This document shows, piece by piece, positions 46,688 to 56,516 of a DNA stretch of 64,000 bases (the stretch's first letter is position 1; each line of letters opens with the position of its first letter). The DNA comes from Lineus longissimus (Eukaryota; Nemertea; Pilidiophora; Heteronemertea; Lineidae): positions 3,787,001-3,851,000 of the forward strand of contig NC_088326.1 in assembly GCF_910592395.1 (NCBI RefSeq), written 5' to 3'. The notes beneath the pieces were generated by a model. The model was not told where the DNA came from. It did not search any database and was given only the letters and a program-made list of their open reading frames with translations. Made by a program: the position numbers and the translations under genes.

Positions 46688-46864
46688 GGTGTAACATCTG
46701 TGGTTGTTCCCCATGTGTCAGTGTTTCCAAATAATAGGCAGCTAGAGAGACCACGACTTTTCAATAGGGGGGATACACAGAAAAACTTGTCAATCTATTT
46801 TTGAGCGTTCCCAAACAATGAGGGGAAACACTGACACATGGGAAACACTCACATATATTACACC
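46688..46864. mobile_element. 177-bp GGTGTAACATC element, copy 2
   Basis: Same length and ends as 36992-37168. Unit A at 21194 (TTACCGGTATATTG) is the empty site. Confidence 0.82.
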
Positions 46865-47015
46865 TGTATATTGAAAACCACTGGTTATGTCACGATGTGG
46901 GCAGACATGTTCTCAAAAAATGACCTTGTTTCATGGCTATATTCATCTCCCTGAATAACACCGTCGGGAAATTTCGTAGAAATTACACAACTTAGATCTT
47001 TCACGGTTTCAGGGA

Positions 47016-47220
47016 AGATCAGTGGCGCAGTGGTTAGAGCACCCGGCTCATAATCAGTAGGTCGTAGGTTCGATTCTCGGAAGGGTCACTGCTGTTTCGT
47101 CTTTGTGTCTTTGAGCAAGGCTACTTGCTTCTCTCCACCAAGAGATGGCAAACTATGAATGTTTGTTAGTCCTGAGCGCTGAATAGCTGCAGCTCGGACC
47201 TGTAATACTCGGACCTGTAA
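47016..47220 (+). repeat. tRNA-derived SINE, unit B (internally deleted)
   Basis: Same A box, CAT triplet and B box as 21345; part of the tail (AACCCTACTTG to CACCCAGG, and the GGGTACC segment) is shortened. Confidence 0.72.
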
Positions 47221-47599
47221 TAGAGAGTAAAGCAAGAATGTACAGGCTTTGAGCGGCAATCTTATCTGATAATCTATTTGATCTGATCAGGTTAAGAAAA
47301 ATTCATAGCTAGGGTTAGTAATGAGCGATATATAATTTATTTGGGGGCCGGGGCATTTTATAACCCAAATTATCGCCGGCATGTCAATAATAATAATAAA
47401 TAGATAGGCAGTAGGTCAAACAATTCAAACCAATCTGCCTCGTTTCAGTAGGCTTAACCTAGGTTGTTGTCGGTAGACAGCCTGTGAAATATTGCCTGGG
47501 TCGAGGCCGAAACAGTATTTATAAGATGATGACAGGGCGAGGAAACAATCATATCCTTTTTTGAGACCGGGCTGAGATATAATAGTTTTTTTGAAAAGC

Positions 47600-47779
47600 A
47601 TGGATATAATAGCCATAGTAATGCTATTTATAATTCTAATAACAACGTCGGCGAACATCGTAAGCTGCGAAGAAGAAGACGGACTCAATAGGCCTACGCA
47701 ATGGCTATAAAGCAATGCCGTTCATGCGTATACCCCTGCAGAATTGACAGAAAAGCCTGCCGTGCCATGGGATGTACTG
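47600..47779 (+). pseudogene. TNFR-like copy B exon 1 with 25-bp deletion
   Basis: 180 bp against 205 in copy A. The signal peptide is intact (one Thr to Ile change). The Cys repeat after the deletion is out of frame; donor GTAAGT is intact. Confidence 0.85.
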
Positions 47780-48086
47780 GTAAGTTTTTATGATATGACC
47801 ATGTCGATTTTTGATACAGCTAACATCATAATCGGGAAGGAACGGATCGATAGATTTTACACTCATTTAACATCGGCTCATACGATCGACACTTGTTTGC
47901 AATGAATTATAACATCCAGAAGTATTAAGGTAGCAGGAAGGGGTGGGCGCAAGGAGGATACCGCGGTGACGTCACGGCTTTTCCAAGATGGCGCTGTTAT
48001 ATTGTAAACAAACTCGATCCACGGCCAAGGGAAAATCAAGTCATCAAAAAAGTTAGATTTTTCGCATCAAATCAGAGTTATTAGTA

Positions 48087-49331
48087 TATATGTGTGTTTA
48101 TTCGTCGAGAAATAGTTCTGACACATGTGGTGCATTTACAGATTTGTGCTGGGTGCTAGGTGCTTGTTTACAACGATCTATTTACATATCCGTGAAAAAT
48201 CAAGGTTCAAAGAATTTAACTAGTGCACAGAAAATCAATCATTTCTGTTAATTCCCTATGATTAAACGCCGCATCCCCTACGTCTCGCATGACCATCAAT
48301 TCGCTAATCTGTTCCGCTAACCTATTTTGCCCGTTCTTATCATTCACTATATAAAAAACCCTCAACATATCTCCCCAGCTGTCCACATTGTTCCTATCTA
48401 ACCCACATTTTGCATACAACATGTTGACACTTCTCCCCAGTGAAGATTCACTCCCCTGACACACAAGTTTAAAACACAAGCTGACAAATACATTCTTAGA
48501 TGAAGACATACCACCCATAAAATTCATTAACCGTTTTTCTAATTCAATTTCAATACAAAAGTCGTGAACAATGCACGGCAGTAAATCATTGTGAGTCCTG
48601 TATGGTAGATTTAAAACCCGTCGCAGACACTTCCGCCACGCAACAAACAATTCCTCCATATAAGGCTTAGACAAGCCCAGAAGCTGAGAACCATATAAAG
48701 ACATACAAAAACTTTTGAAAAGTGCGTACCTTACATGCGCATGGGCAAATCTGAACTGTGCCATTAACATGTTAGTTCTTTTGTACAAGTCATTTATTAA
48801 AAGCTCTACTCTTCTCCGATCAACACGAGGACCCAAAATAATACCGAGGTGTTCTTCCTCCATAGATAATAGTATCTGTGTGCCCTCAAAAAACAATGCC
48901 CTTGGTGGATCATCTAACCCAAAAACTAAAAATCTACTTTTTGATGCATTGAACGAAATATTAAAGTCAATTGAAAAACAACTTGCTGTACTCAACATTT
49001 TCTTCAACCCACGTAATGAGGGTGCAAGCATGATTAGGTCGTCTGCGAAGGCAAAGACGCCACAAAAGAGGTTACCAACATGGCACCCAAAACCAGCCTT
49101 CTTTAAATTCGCCACTAGCTCATCTATGTAAATACCAAAGAGTACAGGAGACAATACACCACCTTGTTTCACACCATTAGAGACAGCAAATTCTGCTGAG
49201 ACATATTCCCCCCATTGAACTCTCACCCGTTGTTGGGTGTATAAAGATGCCAGAAACCTTGCCGCAAACGGGCACAACCCTTTTTTAGTCAAAAGACGGA
49301 ATAACTTTACAAAATGCACGCAATCAAAAGC
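48087..49331 (-). mobile_element. 5'-truncated LINE inserted in the MITE
   Basis: Inserted in antisense to the gene between TTAGTA and GTACTTTTC of the MITE, with an apparent short target duplication. The 3' end contains GACGAATAAACACACATATA. It is a close relative of the LINE in the relic unit, but truncated within the reverse transcriptase at AFDCVH. Confidence 0.82.
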
Positions 49332-49334
49332 CCG
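48216..49334 (-). CDS. LINE reverse transcriptase C-terminal part
   Basis: An open frame of about 373 codons from AFDCVHFVKLF to the stop at 48216, in a longer frame that starts in MITE sequence at 49367. It contains KQGGVLSPVLFGIYIDE, the active site FAFADD (Asp at about 49038-49043), and the C-terminal region WRKCLRRVLNLPYRTHNDLL. It lacks the endonuclease and the N-terminal RT. It is less decayed than the relic-unit copy. Confidence 0.85.
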   Translation of the reverse strand, partial: RAFDCVHFVKLFRLLTKKGLCPFAARFLASLYTQQRVRVQWGEYVSAEFAVSNGVKQGGVLSPVLFGIYIDELVANLKKAGFGCHVGNLFCGVFAFADDLIMLAPSLRGLKKMLSTASCFSIDFNISFNASKSRFLVFGLDDPPRALFFEGTQILLSMEEEHLGIILGPRVDRRRVELLINDLYKRTNMLMAQFRFAHAHVRYALFKSFCMSLYGSQLLGLSKPYMEELFVAWRKCLRRVLNLPYRTHNDLLPCIVHDFCIEIELEKRLMNFMGGMSSSKNVFVSLCFKLVCQGSESSLGRSVNMLYAKCGLDRNNVDSWGDMLRVFYIVNDKNGQNRLAEQISELMVMRDVGDAAFNHRELTEMIDFLCTS

Positions 49335-50441
49335 TACTTTTCTGCTATGAAATAAGTCTTCAGACAATAAGCTATCATTTGAATAATGAAAAGTGCTGTT
49401 TTGATGGTGAAAAATAGGTTTTTTTAAACCAAATAGCCGGGCACCGATCTTCCAAAATTAGCGATGGTTTCAAAACAGTCTCCCAGATATGGGGCAATCT
49501 CTTCATTATCATAATGGGATTTGGAGGCATGTTTACAGATTTTACAAGTTCGAGACCTGTAATACCTAAAACTCGCATAGATCCCCATAGATCCCCTCTA
49601 TTTGTCGAGTTAGCGCCCCTGTAAGATCATGCATTTTCGGACACTAGAACAAAATCTTCCTGCGGATATCGCGGTTTCGGTGATGATTTAAGGAGAAATT
49701 GACTGTTCTTAGAGTTGTATGGGACAGAAATGAGTTTATACTTCATGAATACATGAATATATTATGATATGGGCGGGCTTCTAAGTCAAAACAATAACAA
49801 ACTCAACTGCATCTCCACTGTATATTGCGTAGTGCATTGCCTAGTGTATTTCGTAGTGTATTTTAGCGGAGACATTATTTCCGCACTTTGGCCACGCCAA
49901 ACGTCTTTTTTATTCGTGGAAGTTAATCTGCTGTGTAAATTTTATTTTACACAGGAAGAATCCATACTAGGTATTGCAATATTTCATGTCTATCGGTGTT
50001 TTTGTGTACAGGAGCGCACCAGACAGTGAGACGTGAAGACGTGTTCAGTGCTGGTGCTGTCAGTAGACTGAATCTGATTGGCCATAGCGATCACTAATAT
50101 GGGTCGGGATCACGTGATGTGACGTCACCGCGGTATCCTCCTTGGGGTGGGCGTTTGTGGTTTCTGAGCGTGAGGGGTATAGTGGTGTCTGTTGACTGTG
50201 ACTGAGACTAGGCTATAATGGATAGTAAAACATTACATTTATTGTTCTACTTTGTATGCTTCAAAAGGCATAGTTCCAGTTTGTAATTTGTATTTTGTAG
50301 TTTGTAGTTTTCAGAAAAACCATTGAGGTTTTATTATTAACACTGAAGTGACATTCAACCCATTAAATTATCGGTAGGCCTACATTAATTTGCAAGTCGT
50401 CTGGCAGTGCCGCGAGGTGTAAAGATTTCCCCTTTCGATAG

Positions 50442-50660
50442 ATTACGAAGCAACAACCGCAGCAAGTATCAGAAGCAACAGTGAGGCAGTACATGTAAAT
50501 GATGTCAACGTCGATGAACATCCTATGCGGCAGAGTCGAAAACGAGGCAAAGGGCGTTGCGTACGAGGGGAATATTATTCAGCATCCATAGAGCAGTGTC
50601 GGTCCTGCAGTATCCCTTGTGCGCTCAGCAGGAGAGTTTGCCACGTCATGGGTTGTGATG
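50442..50660 (+). CDS. TNFR-like copy B cassette exon (Cys repeat)
   Basis: 219 bp, phase 1-1, open. The basic run is RQSRKRGKGR, so the RRKRR of copy A is broken. CVRGEYYSASIEQCRSC keeps the C-x12-C-x2-C pattern. It could correspond to either cassette of copy A; EHPMR resembles exon 2 and GRC-RGEYYSA resembles exon 3, suggesting a hybrid by recombination or conversion. Confidence 0.75.
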
Positions 50661-51453
50661 GTAAGTTTTAATGATATGATACACGTGACTTTTTGGACAG
50701 CTAACATCATACAGTAATCCATCCTGGCAAAACCAGTTAAGTGGTTTTCAATGAATATATACCCCGCCCGATATTTTGTATATGACGTAGGTGTAAAAAA
50801 GCCTGATCTCAGGATGACAGTAATCGGGAAATAACGGATCGAGTTATAACATCAAGCATAGATTAATCTTTGCTTTAAGTTATTCGTATCAAAAAGCGGG
50901 ACGTTTTTTAGATCACCCGATGGCCCCTTTAACCTGTTTTCTGCTCTCGAGCAGTACACACCACCAACACTGCAATAGACTGGGTATAAACAGTGGTTTT
51001 CAATTTACTCCCCTCCTCGATATTTCATGCGACGTAGGAGTATCAAAAACCTGGATCTCATAATGATAAACTGTAGGACCTTTGTCGTCTTGTAGGCGTA
51101 ACTCCTGTGGCCTATATCTTTTTGCAAGGCCACATCCTCGACAGAAGATCACTATCTCAAACTCTATCAAGTATTACTTTGATTGAATGAACTGAATGAT
51201 AAGGGAGATATTGCGATTGAAACTTGACAAAGCATGTATAGCCATTTCAGGTGAGGCTGGCAATACGTTTAAAGGGAGTAAAGAACATGAGGTTCAGGAT
51301 GCAGGATTTGAGGCATTTTTATAGTTGATGAATACTAGAACGAGTGCACACAGTGTATTAACGTTAACGTGACATTCCACGCATTTAAATTTCATCGCAT
51401 TATTGTTGCAAGTCGTTCTTTAGCAGTGCGGTGATAATTTCCTTTTTCGATAG

Positions 51454-51669
51454 GTTACAAAAGTTACCAAACAACGACCACCTTAGCCAGTACCAGTAGC
51501 AGCACCGAGGTTGGAACAATGCTAGCCAGTACCAAAAGCAGCACCGAGGTTGGAAAAATGGCAGCAAATCATCAGTCCATGTACATAATCGGTGGGACTG
51601 GTGGGGCGTCAGCGCTGTTGTTATGCGTTGTTATCATTCTCGCAATCTTGCTGATACGGCTTTCTAGAG
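51454..51669 (+). CDS. TNFR-like copy B stalk and transmembrane exon
   Basis: 216 bp, open. The stalk repeat (LASTSSSTEVGTM, LASTKSSTEVGKM) and transmembrane stretch are preserved. Trp of copy A is Leu here. Confidence 0.78.
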
Positions 51670-51968
51670 GTAACTGTTATCCATTAACGCTTTTCATTGA
51701 AAGTGAGAATGAGAGTCAGAGTGCGTCATTGATTTCTCTATAAAATTTAGTGTAAACTAATTAAGATGGTAAGATAGTGATCTGAAAACCATCTCAAGAC
51801 CGAGGGTATGGGACACAATAGGCGCAGTAATGCAATTTCTAAGGTCAAAGATGACCTGGTCACCATGGAAGCATAAAACGTCATTAGCTTGCCACCGCAT
51901 TATTCTTCACTTACAATATTTTAGGTTTTGCAAGTCTAACAATATTTTAATATCAATTTGCATTCCAG

Positions 51969-52042
51969 AAAAGAAATTAATGCGTGTGAATTACTTAATC
52001 GAAAAGGAGGAAAAGAGTTCACTGAAGAGTAACGAAGCGTAA
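51969..52042 (+). pseudogene. TNFR-like copy B cytoplasmic exon, truncated
   Basis: After EKK a 19-base block of copy A is missing. The frame ends SNEA at TAA 52040-52042, well before the tail motif of copy A. Confidence 0.8.
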
Positions 52043-53204
52043 ACTTCGAGCTGCTCTCCGGGCACTACGACTGTCAATATGGAGGGACTGGATGAAACAA
52101 ACATAATGTAACAGTAATGTCCAATTATGACAGAAAGAAGGTTGGCAGTGACGTCGAAGCAACTTTTATATTTGGTTATTCAATAAAAGCGTTTTGAATT
52201 CCGGACTCGCCTATGAAGAAAAGATTTAATAATTATTGAACCAGACTGTAGAAAGAAGGGGGTTTATTGAAAGATTCCAACGATATTACATTAGTTCCTG
52301 ATTGTCAAAAAGATGGCAGGACAGAACATGCCGATAACTCCAGCAGAATGTTATTTTCTGGATTGATTCAAAACAAAGTCAGATGAACTCATAGATGTTG
52401 AAATTGAATTTTGTCACTTCCATCAACAACTGTTTTTTTAAGGACTCCGTTAGCTTCATGATAAATCAAAATGAAATGTATTTCCTCGGCGACACCTATC
52501 GTCTCGCTGGGAAGTTATCGTAGAAAACTCCCACGAGAAGACAAAGCCGTCCGGGTGGAGAAAAAAGCTGAATTTAAAACATGTTTACAACATGTTGTTG
52601 TTGTGCACGCAATTTCGTCTGTACATACAAATGTTGGGAAAATGGTGTAATTTTTTGTTATCATCTTAATGCAATGACTTTATAACATAAAGTCCTTTTT
52701 TAAATCGTCGAAATTAGGTTAAAAGTGGTGCTTTTATTTGTAAGAGTTGTAATATTGAGGAAAATACTATGTGTACATGTACTATGTATTATTCCTTCCA
52801 AAATAAGCCATTTACAGTGCATTTAAAAGTTAAAAGTGGTGATTTAATTTATGTGTAAGAGTACATGTACTATGTTTTACTGGTCCAAAGCGGCTAAGAG
52901 TACTATGTTTTACGAACGAAATTAGCGGGAGAAAACTTAAGGAATAGATATCTTTTGATATATAGAGAGGTAATATTATTCAGTGTTATCTTATTGCTTT
53001 GAATTAAAATAATTTGTGCGCAAGTTTTAGTTATTTTGGTATCATTTTCATACGCATGTTCCGGAAACAGCCCGTGAGTATCAACGATTTCCCATAAAAA
53101 TATGGGAAATATTATAACATTAAATCCCCACTATCAATGGAATACACTTTCCAGATATACAACTGCAATGAAATTTAACGAGATATCGCGATGAAGCCAG
53201 ACTT

Positions 53205-54819
53205 TGTTGTGACGATCAGTGATCGTTTGTTATTGCGATCAGCTGACTTCTCCCTTGACCCGGTTTGACCCCGTTATTGTATTATTATTTCCGCGCCAAA
53301 AAATTGTTTACCGAGATTTTGCGAGATGTTGGCGAGACTTAGGTAACACCCATGGGCATGTGTGTTCAAGACAGCACTTCGACTCCGTCCGCGATTGAGT
53401 GAGGATCGCCGCCGGTTCTGTACCATTCTATAGATGACAACGCCCAGAAGTTCGTAGCGAGATGGTTGAAATGGTTGAAGCAGCGTTGAAATGGTGGTAA
53501 CGTTTTTATGATTGATTCACGCCGTACTTTACCGATAGAATGGAAAATGCCATAATTTTACCGGTGTGAAGCCTTTCACGCTTTACGTACATTTGTATAC
53601 GGCCGATGCACTGACCGTGTGTATCGTGCTGTGTTTGTAAACGTATCACCAGTTTGTGTCTTCCTCTCGCTAATGTATAGCTATCTGTGCATTTAATTGA
53701 CATGGTTTTCTATAGTTTGAGAAGGGGTCTAAAAGGGGGGTGTATTAATGTTTGAAGGTGCATTCTGGTCTTTGCGGACCAGGTGCTTCGAATAGGCTCG
53801 CGTAGATCAGGTCGACCTGAGCAACTTTCCACTCCATTCTTTTAGGCCTATTTTCGATGAATGGGCTGTAATGTTGTTGATTCTCGGTTAGAATGAATCG
53901 TTATCGTTTAGTATTTTAGTCCATTGGTGTTATTGGACATACTCGAACCTGTTATATAGACTTTAATAATTATAGACCGTGCGAACGGATTTTTCTGGAA
54001 AACCATTATATAAAACCCAGTTGTATTTTGGGACTAAAAAGATGTTGTGTTAACCCACGTTTTAATCTGTGTATGTTGAATTCAGGTGACTGTTTGATAG
54101 TTATATAGTTAGAAGCCAGTGGGTGTGATTCCATCACTGTCTCTCCGCTTACGCCAGAAGCCGTGTTGACGATTTGGACGAATCCGCCCTGCAGAGATCG
54201 AGAAGGACGAGGCCTTGCTGTTGACGTCCCTCCCCGTTTATAGAATACCCGTGGCGGTATAGTATTCTTAATTTACTGGCTAGTTTATTGTTACGACCTG
54301 CCGGCTAGTTAGGACTAGTCTGTTGCCATCTGGGCAGAACCGGTTGAGTCGAAGTCATTTATATAGTCCTAGCTAGCGGTCAGGTTGCTTCAGTCAGCCT
54401 GAGTCAATGTTACAGACTGTTTGTGTTGTAGCACGCTTGAGTTGTGAGAAGCATTTTTAGTATATATCCCTTAGCGGAAAAAACTTGTATTGATATATTC
54501 CCCTTGGTGGGAAGATAATTTGATATATATATATAATCTACTACGCCCTTCTACTGACGTTCCGGGCTGGAATACCGAAGTCTGCAATCGAACACGAGAC
54601 GGAGGATAGCCTGTTGTAGATGCCGGAGAAGAGACACCGCAATCGTGTGTAAAACTAGTACGGAGCCGCTGGCTCTAGGCTGAAGCATTTACAGCTATAG
54701 TGAATTGTAGGTATCTTATGATAGCTTGTACCATATAGATATACAGTCCTCTTCATAAAGTAATTAACCTCTGGCATAGTTCTTATCGTCATCTTGTCAA
54801 TTCGTTGATCGCCAGAACA
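53205..54819 (+). repeat. 5' LTR of BEL/Pao element
   Basis: Begins TGTTGTGACGATCAG and ends GCCAGAACA, equal in length to the 3' LTR. No mismatch was noticed between the two on reading. Confidence 0.93.
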
Positions 54820-54837
54820 TGGTCTCTCCGACCGGAT
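54820..54837 (+). other. Primer binding site
   Basis: TGGTCTCTCCGACCGGAT directly follows the 5' LTR and starts TGG, complementary to the CCA end of a tRNA; the tRNA identity was not determined. Confidence 0.7.
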
Positions 54838-55098
54838 TATTTTGATTGCTCCTTTGTTATTCATTGATGATTGAGATACCTACAATTTACACTTTCTCTG
54901 TGAAGTCAGTAGTTGTTGGATGACCGTGGTGCTTTGATGCACTGTTACCAAGATATTGAGAGTATTACTGCTGTTATTTGAGGGTCAATTGTACATCCTA
55001 GTATTCCCAATACTGCATAGTATTAGCAGTGGAGTTCGTATATAGTGTGCATCCACGTATATTTGGTGTACATTGTGACTTTGCAGTTGGTATAAGCG

Positions 55099-56508
55099 AT
55101 GTCTGGTGCTGTTCGGAGGTCGACGCGAATCAAGAAGAAGCCTGCATATCTTCAAGATTACGAGTGGGAAAATATCCGAGAAGATCAACCTGAGATGGAA
55201 CCGAAGCAGCCACAAACATTGGATCTCCGTCCAGGTGAGGTACTTGAAACACAACCTTCGACCACGTCACAACCCGGTAGTAAGATGACCGCGGCAACTA
55301 CGTCTGGAACCAGTAATAGAGGGCAGTTTGCTGCTGCTTTGGACCCTGAGAACTCGGACGCGATTGCTTGTTGGTTAGAAGATGAGCGGCAGTTGTTAGG
55401 TGCCAGAATTAATGACATGTCGTCTGAGTTGAGAAAGCTTTTAGGAGATCGTGGTAGTAGAACTAAGATGCAGAGATTGGTAGAACGCTTGAAGTCATCT
55501 TCTCGTGATGTTTATTCTGTAGTTGACAGACTGACACAGTTGACTACGAGCGTGGACCGGATGAAGCGCCTTGTAGACTGGGGCCGTCAGGCTAATAGCA
55601 TCGTCGAGCAGTTAGAAGATGAGGTCATCGACCAGATTGAAGAGCGTGCAGACGAGGCTCCTTCAATGACGCCGTCATTGCTTGCTCAGGGTGACCCAGA
55701 CACCAGACACCAGAAACCAGAAGAAGATAATCTTCCTGAAGATGAAGAAGATGAAGACGACTTTGATGACGCGAAGAGTGACCAGTCACATCAGTCAACG
55801 CAGTCTAACCGTTCACAGTTGGCGAAAGTAAAGGCAGAGTTGGCGATGCTGAAGGTCAAACAAGAGAAGCAGAGGTACGTCGAACAGCTGCGCATCCAGG
55901 AAGCTCAACAGAAGTTGGCCTTGGCGAAGGCCGAGGATGAGGCTGAGAGCGCGAAGTTAGAGGCTCAGCTGCTGGCCGAGTTGGATGGCAGAGGCATCGC
56001 TAAGCCTACCATGCCTACCAAGCCTGTCGTCTTCACGTTACCGCCTAGAAAGCAAAGAGCGACTCAATTTTTTCCTGTAGATTTCAGCCCAGCAGGGGAA
56101 AAGCACCAGATGACAGGGAAGAGACGGTCTGCATCCGCACACAATAGTTGGATCCAGCAGGTTCAAGCTCAGGACCTGGCGAGCTTGAAGTTTCCTATCC
56201 TATCCAGCAGTAATGAGAAGGTGGGTGAGAAGCCTGTTTTGCAGCCCTTTGGTGTCCTAGCAGCTTCAAAGTTGAACCCGATTGACGAGTTAGTGCAGTC
56301 GATTGAGGAATCTACACCGATGCCAAGACCACAGCATTCCTCCACTCCAGCCAAAGATGTTCCAGAAGTTACACCTGCCGAGACGAAAGAGATACAGCGC
56401 TTCTTCCAGGGTCTGGCAAAACCTCATCTACCGAAATTCGATGGCAACAGAGACCGATTCGAAGACTGGAGGGCGAAGTATTTGTTGAACAATCTCAGGT
56501 ACCAGTAA
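55099..56508 (+). CDS. BEL/Pao gag, N-terminal part
   Basis: A 469-residue frame with an acidic and coiled-coil region (for example LAKVKAELAMLKVKQEK at about residues 240-300), ending soon after LPKFDGNRDRFEDW, the conserved start of the BEL gag core. The stop at 56506-56508 comes before the core is complete. Downstream continuation is in the frame shifted by -1. It assembles the particle. Confidence 0.82.
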   Translation: MSGAVRRSTRIKKKPAYLQDYEWENIREDQPEMEPKQPQTLDLRPGEVLETQPSTTSQPGSKMTAATTSGTSNRGQFAAALDPENSDAIACWLEDERQLLGARINDMSSELRKLLGDRGSRTKMQRLVERLKSSSRDVYSVVDRLTQLTTSVDRMKRLVDWGRQANSIVEQLEDEVIDQIEERADEAPSMTPSLLAQGDPDTRHQKPEEDNLPEDEEDEDDFDDAKSDQSHQSTQSNRSQLAKVKAELAMLKVKQEKQRYVEQLRIQEAQQKLALAKAEDEAESAKLEAQLLAELDGRGIAKPTMPTKPVVFTLPPRKQRATQFFPVDFSPAGEKHQMTGKRRSASAHNSWIQQVQAQDLASLKFPILSSSNEKVGEKPVLQPFGVLAASKLNPIDELVQSIEESTPMPRPQHSSTPAKDVPEVTPAETKEIQRFFQGLAKPHLPKFDGNRDRFEDWRAKYLLNNLRYQ

Positions 56509-56516
56509 AATTCAAG

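Larger units (their letters stand above)
44016..47599 (+). other. Intergenic between PFK and TNFR-like pseudogene, unit B
   Basis: Matches 18531-22061 of unit A. It holds a CCTCTCTATT repeat (44177-44330), a minus-strand ORF (45408-45938), a 177-bp MITE (46688-46864) and a SINE (47016-47220). The hairpin of unit A (21758-21912) is absent. Confidence 0.5.
47950..50144. mobile_element. CAAGGAGGATACC MITE, copy in receptor intron, with LINE inside
   Basis: TIRs as in 33022-33966. The 9-base target duplication GGGTGGGCG flanks it (47941-47949 and 50145-50153); unit A near 22449 holds one GGGTGGGCG as empty site. Without the nested LINE it would be about 947 bp, close to the 945 bp of the other copy. 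Confidence 0.9.
47600..52042 (+). pseudogene. TNFR-like receptor, copy B (disabled)
   Basis: Exons at 47600-47779, 50442-50660, 51454-51669 and 51969-52042 correspond to copy A exons 1, 2 or 3, 4 and 5. Exon 1 has a 25-base deletion after CCTAC, at a TAC microhomology, removing the first Cys and shifting the frame to a stop at 47708-47710, 36 codons after the ATG. Only one cassette exon remains. The tail stops at 52040-52042 after about 24 residues, against 94 in copy A. It is best read as a pseudogene. A secreted or truncated product from an internal start is unlikely, because the signal peptide lies upstream of the stop. Confidence 0.8.
30602..52755 (+). repeat. Tandem unit B (PFK 3' half plus TNFR-like pseudogene)
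   Basis: This 22.2 kb unit has the same gene order and orientation as unit A and begins at GAGGAAAATACTATGTAT. It has its own insertions (31667, 33022, 33968, 36506, 42118, 46688 and 47950) and lacks those of unit A (10710, 15781, 17857, 22586, 23542 and 29880). Confidence 0.85.

Noticed and set aside
48715-49131. 138-codon plus-strand ORF
   Set aside because: Antisense shadow of the LINE reverse transcriptase.
53506-54864. Small ORFs in the LTRs
   Set aside because: They occur equally in both LTRs and have no retroelement domain.
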